From: ZLKRG08 sp963977625
GTDB lineage: Bacteria; Actinomycetota; Actinomycetes; Nanopelagicales; Nanopelagicaceae
NCBI GenBank assembly: GCA_963977625.1
Contig: CAXBPX010000026.1
Span: 1-14,304, forward strand
DNA: 14,304 nt
Direction: 5' to 3'
Part shown: positions 6,812 to 12,579 of the stretch, one piece after another
Numbering within the stretch: the stretch's first letter is position 1
Layout of the letters: each line of letters begins with the position of its first letter
Translations under genes and position numbers: made by a program
Notes under the pieces: generated by a model
Databases searched by the model: none
The model's input: the letters and a program-made list of their open reading frames with translations, nothing else
What the model was told of the DNA's origin: nothing

Positions 6812-7942
6812 ATGAGAACAAAGAAGTTTATTGGCGTGATTTCAGTTATTGCGTTAGCAATAGCAAGCACTGCAACTTCATACGCAGGAGCAAAGCCAGC
6901 TAGTAAAGCGGTGGTCGGTGCTGATTGCACAGAAGCTGCAGCTAAGAGCGGCGCAATTGCTGCAGGTAAAGGTGTTGACGGTACAGATCTAACTTGCTTG
7001 ATTGTTCAAACCGGAACACTTAAGGGACAACCAAAGTGGTGGTACAAAGATGTGAAGCCACTTACCAAACTTGAATGGGTAGCTTCTTCAGGTGTTGGTG
7101 GCGGTTACGGCACCACTGCAATTGCATTTGCTGATGCTATGAAAGCAGAAGGCATGCTTACTGATTACACCGTTTCATATAAGTCTGGTGGATCAGGAAC
7201 TGTAGGTCTTGGATATTTCCAGGATCAGAAGAGCCGTTCTGACGTTGCATTTATCAACGGTTTCGCAATGGTTGCAGGCGTTGCCTCAACTAAGTCAAAG
7301 TTGAAACTTGCAGATAATGCTCAAATTTCTGGATTGATGCGCGAATGGGAAGCGATTGTGGTTCCTGCATCATCTAAGTACCGCACTATCAATCAACTAT
7401 TAGATGACATCAAAGCAAATCCAAAGGCGATGCCAATTGCAGGCGGTTCTAAAGGAACTGTTGACCATGTATTTATGGGATTACTAGTTGAAAAAAGTGG
7501 CGTAAAAGCAACTGATATGAATTATGTTCCTTATGCAGGTGGCGGAGAAGTTACAACTTCAGTGCTATCAAAGCAGACTGTTGCTGGCGTTTCCGGAACT
7601 TCTGAATTTGCATCATATGTAAAGGCCGGAAAGTTGCGCGTGCTTGCACTTTCATCTGCAAAACCACTTGCTTCAATTAAAGGTAAGACTTTGATTCAGC
7701 AAGGTATTGATATGACATTTGGTAACTGGCGCGGATTTGATGCACCTGGCAGCCTTTCAGCAGCCGAGCGTCTTAACTTTGCAAAGGTCGCAGATGTAGT
7801 TCGTGCAGGTAATGCATGGAAAGCAACGCTTAAGGCAAAAGATTGGACTGATCTTGAATTCCGCGGAAATGATTTCAAATCATTTATCGATGATCAGACC
7901 ACTTCAATTACTAAGTTATTAGTAAGCCTTGGTCTTGCTTAA
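6812..7942 (+). CDS. tctC: TctC-family solute-binding protein of a tripartite tricarboxylate transporter
   Basis: This is the extracytoplasmic receptor of a tripartite tricarboxylate transporter (TTT); the family binds citrate, other carboxylates and related organic acids. The substrate here cannot be read from sequence. A Sec signal peptide is clear: MRTKK, a hydrophobic core to about residue 22, then SYA as a likely cleavage site (about 25). No lipobox cysteine is present, so the protein may be released or held by the membrane partners. The TctC domain runs from about residue 87 to the end (VASSGVGGGYGTTAIAFADAM, then SYKSGGSGTVGLG). At 376 residues it is longer than the usual roughly 300-330, because of an insert at about 26-80 with a cysteine pair, Cys39 and Cys62. 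Start chosen at the ATG after AGAGAGAG. Confidence 0.9.
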   Translation: MRTKKFIGVISVIALAIASTATSYAGAKPASKAVVGADCTEAAAKSGAIAAGKGVDGTDLTCLIVQTGTLKGQPKWWYKDVKPLTKLEWVASSGVGGGYGTTAIAFADAMKAEGMLTDYTVSYKSGGSGTVGLGYFQDQKSRSDVAFINGFAMVAGVASTKSKLKLADNAQISGLMREWEAIVVPASSKYRTINQLLDDIKANPKAMPIAGGSKGTVDHVFMGLLVEKSGVKATDMNYVPYAGGGEVTTSVLSKQTVAGVSGTSEFASYVKAGKLRVLALSSAKPLASIKGKTLIQQGIDMTFGNWRGFDAPGSLSAAERLNFAKVADVVRAGNAWKATLKAKDWTDLEFRGNDFKSFIDDQTTSITKLLVSLGLA

Positions 7943-7950
7943 TCAAGCAA
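7935..7950 (+). promoter_or_regulatory. Short stem-loop over the tctC stop codon
   Basis: TTGCTT (7935-7940) pairs with AAGCAA (7945-7950) around the loop AATC. The tctC TAA lies at 7940-7942, at the edge of the loop, and the tctB TTG start follows at 7952. The 6-bp stem is short enough to arise by chance in a window of this size, so significance is uncertain. Confidence 0.25.
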
Positions 7951-7951
7951 A

Positions 7952-8446
7952 TTGAAAAAAATCTCTAAAGAGGCAGTAGGAGAGCTCGCTTTTGCGGGCT
8001 CTCTTCTGCTGCTTGGCACCATTGTTTTAATTGATACCAAGAAAATGGTGGTGCCGCCAGGTTCTGGAAGTGTTGGACCACAAGTTTTCCCGACCATTAT
8101 CGGAATATTCATTATTGTGGTTGCAGCCTTTTTAGTTTTAGAAGTTTTAAGGGGAAATTACGGACAACCTGAAGGCACCGAATTCGGTGAAATCAAAGCT
8201 AATACCGACTTTAAAACTTTGGGAATAGTTAGCGCTTCTATTTTGACTTATCCATTTTTAATTGAGCGTGCTGGCTTTGTAATCGCATCAACTGTAGTTT
8301 TTTTCGGAGTTGGTTTTGCTTATGGGGCTCGCAAATTAATTAAGAATTTAATTATTGCAATCATTTTTGCCTTAATAGTTTATTTAACTTTTACCAAGTT
8401 ATTAAATGTAGAACTTCCGGGCGGGATTTTGAAAGGGATTCTATGA
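7952..8446 (+). CDS. tctB: TctB-family small membrane subunit of the TTT transporter
   Basis: TctB is the poorly conserved small membrane component that works with TctA. The 164-residue product has hydrophobic segments at about 11-27, 46-66, 88-103, 107-125 and 132-148, fitting the four-to-five-segment pattern of the family. The family-typical VGPQVFPTIIG lies at 41-51, and LLNVELPGGIL near the C-terminus is the usual TctB ending. The only sensible start is TTG at 7952, giving MKKISKEAVGE; there is no clear Shine-Dalgarno, and a stem-loop lies immediately upstream. Identity is supported strongly by position between tctC and tctA. Its stop overlaps the tctA start as ATGA. Confidence 0.85.
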   Translation: MKKISKEAVGELAFAGSLLLLGTIVLIDTKKMVVPPGSGSVGPQVFPTIIGIFIIVVAAFLVLEVLRGNYGQPEGTEFGEIKANTDFKTLGIVSASILTYPFLIERAGFVIASTVVFFGVGFAYGARKLIKNLIIAIIFALIVYLTFTKLLNVELPGGILKGIL

Positions 8447-9948
8447 ACAACGTAGAGTCACTTCTGCATGGTTTTGCCAGTGCTTTAACGCTAACAAATT
8501 TGATGTTTGGATTACTTGGCACATTTTTAGGAACTTTAGTTGGAGTGTTACCAGGAATCGGACCAGCACTTGCAATTGCGCTCTTACTTCCTATTACTTA
8601 CTCAATTAATCCCGCTTCTGCGCTGATTATGTTTGCCGCAATTTACTACGGTGCCATGTATGGTGGATCTACAACTTCGATTTTGTTAAATACTCCAGGT
8701 GAATCTGGTTCTGTCATTACTGCGCTAGAAGGTCATCAAATGGCTAAACGCGGTCGTGCAGGTGCCGCATTAGCAACTGCAGCGATTGGTTCATTCGTTG
8801 CGGGCACCATTGCGACTGCAGTATTGGCATTTGCCGCGCCATCACTTGCAAATGTCGCAATTTCAGTGACTGCAGCTGATTATTTTGCTTTGATGTTAGT
8901 TGCCTTTATGACGGTTGGATCATTGCTTGGTTCTTCAATGGTGCGCGGTATGGTTTCACTTTCCGTTGGTTTAGCACTTGGGTTAGTGGGTTCGGATCTG
9001 CAGTCCGGAGCAGTTAGATTAACTTTTGGTAATTTACATGCAATTGATGGCATCGAAACCGTTACAGTAATTGTTTCTATTTTTGCACTTGGTGAAGCGC
9101 TTTACATTGCAGGTCGCGCTAAAGAGAGCGGTTGGTCGCTAATTCAGATGCAAGGCAAAGCGTTAATGACGCGCGAAGATTTAAAACGATCTTGGAAACC
9201 ATGGCTTCGCGGAACTGGAATTGGTTTTCCATTAGGAATTATGCCGGCAGGTGGTTCTGAAGTTCCAACTTTCTTAAGTTATTCCGTTGAGAAAAATTTA
9301 TCTAAAAATAAAGATGAATTTGGAAAAGGTGCAATCGAAGGTGTAGCTGGACCTGAAGCAGCCAATAATGCAAACGCTGCTGGTGCGCTAGTTCCATTAT
9401 TGGCACTTGGTCTACCAACTTCGGCAACCGCTGCGGTGATTTTGGTAGCTTTCCAGACATACAACATCCAGACTGGTCCACTGCTTTTCCAAACAAATCC
9501 AGAAGTGGTTTGGACTTTAATTGCGGCGCTATTTATTGGAAATACATTGCTGCTAATTCTTAATTTACCTTTTGTGAAAATTTGGATTAAATTACTAAAA
9601 ATTCCAAAACCATATTTATTTGCAGGGATTACAACTTTTGCGCTTATGGGTGCATATGTAGCCAATAATGCGATTTTTGATTTATGGATTGCGCTAGGTG
9701 TCGCGGTAATTGGTTATTTCTTCCGTCGTTTTGGAGTACCAATCACCCCATTAATTATTGGTTTGATTCTGGGTCCGATGGCTGAGCTACAAATGCGTCG
9801 AGCACTACAAATTAGTGGCGGAGATCCTGCAGCGCTCTTTGCGACTCCGCTTTCAAAAGTACTTTATGCAGTGCTTGCAATAGTGATTTTTGCGCCTTTT
9901 ATTTGGCGTACCGTCAAGAAGCGCAGTATTAAGTATCCTAACGAGTAA
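8443..9948 (+). CDS. tctA: TctA-family large membrane subunit of the TTT transporter
   Basis: TctA is the main permease of the TTT system, moving the substrate handed over by TctC, driven by an ion gradient. The 501 residues match the family and are almost entirely hydrophobic, with roughly 11-12 membrane segments. Signature regions are GTFLGTLVGVLPGIGP (26-41), YYGAMYGGSTTSILLNTPG (68-86), and in the second half GFPLGIMPAGGSEVPTFL (261-278) and GPEAANNA (303-310). The repeated Gly-Pro motif in each half reflects the family's internal duplication. The ATGA overlap with tctB indicates coupled translation and stoichiometric membrane subunits. Confidence 0.96.
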   Translation: MNNVESLLHGFASALTLTNLMFGLLGTFLGTLVGVLPGIGPALAIALLLPITYSINPASALIMFAAIYYGAMYGGSTTSILLNTPGESGSVITALEGHQMAKRGRAGAALATAAIGSFVAGTIATAVLAFAAPSLANVAISVTAADYFALMLVAFMTVGSLLGSSMVRGMVSLSVGLALGLVGSDLQSGAVRLTFGNLHAIDGIETVTVIVSIFALGEALYIAGRAKESGWSLIQMQGKALMTREDLKRSWKPWLRGTGIGFPLGIMPAGGSEVPTFLSYSVEKNLSKNKDEFGKGAIEGVAGPEAANNANAAGALVPLLALGLPTSATAAVILVAFQTYNIQTGPLLFQTNPEVVWTLIAALFIGNTLLLILNLPFVKIWIKLLKIPKPYLFAGITTFALMGAYVANNAIFDLWIALGVAVIGYFFRRFGVPITPLIIGLILGPMAELQMRRALQISGGDPAALFATPLSKVLYAVLAIVIFAPFIWRTVKKRSIKYPNE

Positions 9949-9964
9949 GAAGATTCTCAAATAA

Positions 9965-11125
9965 ATGTCAGTGGAAATTTGGGCCAGACGTTTATTAATT
10001 AGCTCCACCTTCACGCAAGCCACCATGTATGTAGTGCGTCCATTTATCACTTATCGCGCAATTGAAATTAATGCAGGTGCAACTGCAATTGGATTAATTG
10101 GTGCCATCTATGCGCTCTTCCCAGTTTTGCTTGCTTTGAAATTTGGCAGCTGGGTTGGAAAATATGGTGAAGGTAAATTTATTGTATTTGGGAATATCTC
10201 TTTAATTCTCTCCTGCACTTCATTAATTTTTGCAAACAATATATTTGTACTTGCCGCCGCCACTGCATTTGCCGGACTTTCACATTTAGCTTTAATGGTC
10301 GGTGGCCAAACTATGGTGGCACTGCGATCAGCAAAATCAGATTACAACCGATTATTTGGCTACTACACATTTAGCGCATCACTTGGACATACCTTTGGTC
10401 CAGTCGTCGCAGGTTTACTAGCCGGCTCACTTTCTAATGGCATGCCCAAGCACAGCAACTATGCGTTCTTTTTTGCAATTGCGTTATCAACCGTTGCGCT
10501 ATTGCCAACTTGGAACTGGCGCAGATCAGCTCCAACCGTGAAGGCTGCCGAAGCGCAGAGCAATACTTGGGCCGCTGCAAAATCGATGCTCTCTCGAAAA
10601 GAGATTTCATTTGCAGTCTTTATTTCCATGGCAGTTTCTTCAACGTTAGATTTGATTGTAATTTTCTTACCTTTACTAGGTAAAGAACGGGCAATTGATC
10701 CTGCGGTAATTGGTTTGATTATTTCGTTACGTGCGGTTGGTTCGATGGGTTCTAGATTAATTCTTGGAAAAGTAACGCAACATGTAAGTGATAAAGCGCT
10801 CTTAATTAGTAGTACTTCAGTTTCAATGTTTGCCTGTATTGGGATGGTGTACACCAGCAACTCAATAGTTTTAGGTGCGTTAGTTTTTATCGCCGGATTT
10901 GCATCTGGTTTTGGTCAGCCCTTAACTATGGCGTTAATTTCACATCGCACCAAAGCAGATGAACGTGCTTTGGCAGTATCTGCCAGATTAACTGGAAATA
11001 GGTTGGGGCAATTCATACTTCCGATGGCTGCAGGATTGTTGGCTAATGGAGCCGGAGTAGGGGCAGTTTTCTGGTCTATGGCCGCACTTTTAGGCGCGAG
11101 TTTGGTGGCATCTGCAGCGGAATAA
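9965..11125 (+). CDS. Major facilitator superfamily transporter, substrate unknown
   Basis: This 386-residue protein has about twelve hydrophobic segments in two halves separated by a polar loop at about 184-213. Between segments 2 and 3 lies a degenerate motif A (KFGSWVGKYGEGK, 59-71) and at the equivalent point of the second half GSRLILGKVTQHVSDK (262-277). SLGHTFGPVVAG (139-150) resembles motif C, seen often in drug and metabolite antiporters. It could be an exporter or a second carboxylate carrier; the sequence does not decide. It starts 17 bases after the tctA stop, so it is likely cotranscribed with the TTT genes. It ends 94 bases before infA, where a promoter candidate lies. Confidence 0.85.
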   Translation: MSVEIWARRLLISSTFTQATMYVVRPFITYRAIEINAGATAIGLIGAIYALFPVLLALKFGSWVGKYGEGKFIVFGNISLILSCTSLIFANNIFVLAAATAFAGLSHLALMVGGQTMVALRSAKSDYNRLFGYYTFSASLGHTFGPVVAGLLAGSLSNGMPKHSNYAFFFAIALSTVALLPTWNWRRSAPTVKAAEAQSNTWAAAKSMLSRKEISFAVFISMAVSSTLDLIVIFLPLLGKERAIDPAVIGLIISLRAVGSMGSRLILGKVTQHVSDKALLISSTSVSMFACIGMVYTSNSIVLGALVFIAGFASGFGQPLTMALISHRTKADERALAVSARLTGNRLGQFILPMAAGLLANGAGVGAVFWSMAALLGASLVASAAE

Positions 11126-11132
11126 CCTCGAT

Positions 11133-11161
11133 TTGGACGTTTTCCCGAGCGTAAATAGAAT
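11133..11161 (+). promoter_or_regulatory. Promoter candidate for infA and downstream genes
   Basis: TTGGAC (11133-11138) and TAGAAT (11156-11161) are separated by 17 bases, the optimal spacing for the housekeeping sigma factor. TAGAAT matches the -10 consensus at five of six positions; the -35 matches mainly at its TTG. Transcription would start near 11168, leaving a leader of about 50 bases. The inverted repeat CGATTTG (11129-11135) with CAAATCG (11176-11182) brackets the promoter and could be an operator. This would restart transcription of the ribosomal genes after the transporter insertion. Confidence 0.5.
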
Positions 11162-11219
11162 TACCCTTCGCGCCTCAAATCGGGACGCGTCAATTGGGAA
11201 CAATTAAAAGGCAGGGGTC

Positions 11220-11441
11220 TTGGCTAAAGAAGGTAGCGCCATCGAAATGGAAGGCGTTGTTGCTGAAGCTTTACCTAATGCAATGTTCCGAGTTGAGTTA
11301 TCAAACGGACACAAAGTTCTTGCACACATCAGTGGCAAGATGCGAAAAAATTACATTCGCATCCTTCCTGCCGATCGCGTGATTGTAGAAATGAGTCCGT
11401 ACGACCTAACTAAAGGTCGAATTATTTATCGTTACAAATAA
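11220..11441 (+). CDS. infA: Translation initiation factor IF-1
   Basis: IF-1 binds the A site of the 30S subunit during initiation. The 73-residue single OB-fold protein is full length: MAKEGSAIEMEGVV at the start, the FRVELSNGHKVLAHISGKMRKN core (about 23-44) and SPYDLTKGRIIYRYK at the end. The start is TTG at 11220; no in-frame ATG upstream fits, and AAAGG at 11207-11211 is spaced 8 bases from it. A small AATTG-GGAA-CAATT hairpin (11192-11205) with a GNRA-type loop sits just before that site. The last codons form one arm of a long inverted repeat. A TTG start could hold IF-1 translation low. Confidence 0.96.
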   Translation: MAKEGSAIEMEGVVAEALPNAMFRVELSNGHKVLAHISGKMRKNYIRILPADRVIVEMSPYDLTKGRIIYRYK

Positions 11442-11470
11442 ATAAATATAAATATTTGTAACGATAAATA
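11423..11470 (+). repeat. 18-bp perfect inverted repeat spanning the infA stop codon
   Basis: TATTTATCGTTACAAATA (11423-11440) is the exact reverse complement of TATTTGTAACGATAAATA (11453-11470), with a 12-base AT-only loop between. The left arm encodes the last residues of IF-1 (about IYRYK), and the stop TAA at 11439-11441 starts at its end. As RNA this makes a long stem-loop ending 28 bases before the rpmJ ATG. No T-run follows on either strand, so it is not a standard intrinsic terminator. A role as 3' stabiliser, processing site or attenuator is inferred. Confidence 0.75.
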
Positions 11471-11498
11471 TAAAGCTAGAAATAAAGAAGGGGAACAA

Positions 11499-11612
11499 AT
11501 GAAGGTGCAACCAAGCGTTAAGAAGATCTGCGATAAGTGCAAGGTCATTCGCCGCAAAGGTCGCGTTATGGTCATTTGCGAAAACCTTCGCCATAAGCAG
11601 CGCCAAGGTTAG
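11499..11612 (+). CDS. rpmJ: 50S ribosomal protein L36, zinc form
   Basis: L36 is the smallest large-subunit protein, stabilising 23S rRNA near the peptidyl-transferase side. The reading frame gives 37 residues, starting MKVQPSVKKICDKCKVIRR and ending RHKQRQG, the standard length and ends. The zinc ligands of the C+ form are complete: Cys11, Cys14, Cys27 and His32. AAGGGG at 11488-11493 is 5 bases from the ATG. It lies between infA and rpsM as in most bacteria, bracketed by a long stem-loop upstream and the structured rpsM leader downstream. Confidence 0.96.
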   Translation: MKVQPSVKKICDKCKVIRRKGRVMVICENLRHKQRQG

Positions 11613-11663
11613 TAGCAGGGTTAATTCTTAAACCTAAGCGATTAACAAACACGCGTGATGCGA

Positions 11664-11691
11664 TTTCTTTAAAGGATTTCCTTTAAAGAAA
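11664..11691 (+). promoter_or_regulatory. 12-bp hairpin in the rpsM leader
   Basis: TTTCTTTAAAGG (11664-11675) and CCTTTAAAGAAA (11680-11691) are exact reverse complements around the loop ATTT. It directly precedes the pseudoknot at 11694. It is AT-rich and followed by AACC rather than a T-run, so a terminator is unlikely. It may be a stacking arm of the leader fold or a separate site. Confidence 0.6.
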
Positions 11692-11693
11692 AC

Positions 11694-11739
11694 CTCCGGT
11701 CCGATAGGCCGGAGAACAGCATCGCGGAGGACCTATCGG
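11694..11739 (+). promoter_or_regulatory. H-type pseudoknot candidate upstream of rpsM
   Basis: Stem 1 is CTCCGG (11694-11699) with CCGGAG (11709-11714). Its loop contains CCGATAGG (11701-11708), which is exactly complementary to CCTATCGG (11732-11739), giving an 8-bp stem 2. Loop 1 is one base, the middle junction is zero bases and loop 3 is 17 bases, which is classic H-type geometry. GGAGG (11726-11730) in loop 3 can pair instead with CCTCC (11693-11697), offering an alternative to stem 1. The structure ends 6 bases before the rpsM Shine-Dalgarno (TAAGGA, 11746-11751). E. coli S4 represses its alpha operon through a pseudoknot at the same place; a similar role here is inferred. Confidence 0.65.
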
Positions 11740-11759
11740 ATTAGTTAAGGAATATATAG

Positions 11760-12137
11760 ATGGCACGTCTTGTCGGTGTGGATCTTCCGCGCGAAAAGCG
11801 TTTAGAAGTCGCACTAACTTATATCTTCGGAATGGGGCTGACCCGTTCGAAGGAAACACTAAAGGCTACTGGTATCTCAGGTGATATCCGCGTTAAGGAT
11901 TTACAAGAGCCAGAATTAGCAAAGCTTCGTGAATACATCGAAGCTAATTACAAAATCGAAGGTGATCTTCGCCGTGAAATTGCTGGCGATATCCGTCGTA
12001 AAGTTGAAATTCAAAGCTACCAAGGTATTCGTCACCGCAAGGGACTTCCTGTCCGTGGCCAGCGCACACATACAAATGCGCGTACTCGTAAGGGTCCACG
12101 TGTAGCAATTGCAGGAAAGAAGAAGGTGACTAAGTAA
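11760..12137 (+). CDS. rpsM: 30S ribosomal protein S13
   Basis: S13 is in the head of the small subunit and contacts P-site tRNA and the large subunit through inter-subunit bridges. The 125 residues match the family: MARLVGVDLPREKR at the start, the helix-two-turn-helix-like region LTYIFGMGLTRSKETL (19-34), and the basic tail RGQRTHTNARTRKG (99-112). TAAGGA lies 8 bases before the ATG. The stop overlaps the rpsK start as TAATG. The structured leader upstream suggests that this first gene of the rpsM-rpsK-rpsD-rpoA group is under translational control. Confidence 0.97.
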   Translation: MARLVGVDLPREKRLEVALTYIFGMGLTRSKETLKATGISGDIRVKDLQEPELAKLREYIEANYKIEGDLRREIAGDIRRKVEIQSYQGIRHRKGLPVRGQRTHTNARTRKGPRVAIAGKKKVTK

Positions 12138-12568
12138 TGGCCGCTCCTAAGAAAGCCGCAGCAACACCTGCAAAGGGTGGCGCTAAGGGCAAAGTTAAGC
12201 TTCGTAAGAAAGAGAAGAAGAACGTTGCTGCAGGACAAGCTCACATCAAGAGCACCTTCAACAACACAATCGTTTCAATTACTGATCCAACTGGTGCAGT
12301 TATTTCATGGGCATCATCAGGTCAGGTTGGATTTAAGGGTTCACGTAAATCAACACCGTACGCAGCACAGATGGCGGCAGAAGCTGCAGCTCGTCGTGCA
12401 CAAGAGCATGGTTTGAAGAAGGTAGATGTTTTCGTAAAGGGCCCAGGCTCTGGTCGCGAAACTGCAATTCGTTCACTACAAGCAGCAGGTTTGGAAGTTG
12501 GATCAATCGCTGATGTGACTCCAGCTCCACACAATGGTTGCCGACCACCGAAGCCAAGAAGAGTTTAA
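12137..12568 (+). CDS. rpsK: 30S ribosomal protein S11
   Basis: S11 lies on the platform of the small subunit at the mRNA exit. The 143 residues include a Lys/Ala-rich N-terminal tail of about 30 residues, the S11 core (AHIKSTFNNTIVSITDPTG, about 35-53; WASSGQVGFKGSRKSTPYAA, 58-77) and the invariant C-terminal TPAPHNGCRPPKPRRV. It overlaps rpsM by one base and is followed after 11 bases by rpsD, whose GGGGGAGAG Shine-Dalgarno fills that gap. Confidence 0.97.
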   Translation: MAAPKKAAATPAKGGAKGKVKLRKKEKKNVAAGQAHIKSTFNNTIVSITDPTGAVISWASSGQVGFKGSRKSTPYAAQMAAEAAARRAQEHGLKKVDVFVKGPGSGRETAIRSLQAAGLEVGSIADVTPAPHNGCRPPKPRRV

Positions 12569-12579
12569 GGGGGAGAGAA

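Noticed and set aside
6812..6890. Lipoprotein signal on TctC
   Set aside because: No Leu-x-x-Cys lipobox lies after the hydrophobic core; the first cysteine is residue 39, within the mature region.
9279..9665. Minus-strand reading frame of 128 codons inside tctA
   Set aside because: It is fully contained in a clear TctA coding sequence and has no domain or start signal.
6698..11219. Mobile-element boundaries around the transporter insertion
   Set aside because: I saw no transposase, integrase, tRNA, terminal inverted repeats or target-site duplications in either flanking gap, so the genes are not called a mobile element.
11423..11470. The infA inverted repeat as an intrinsic terminator
   Set aside because: The stem is AT-rich and no T-run follows on either strand; termination here would also cut off rpmJ and the alpha genes unless another promoter exists.
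12538..12579. Upstream ATG adding 14 residues to S4
   Set aside because: It lies inside the rpsK coding sequence, lacks a Shine-Dalgarno and does not match the family N-terminus; the ATG at 12580 does.
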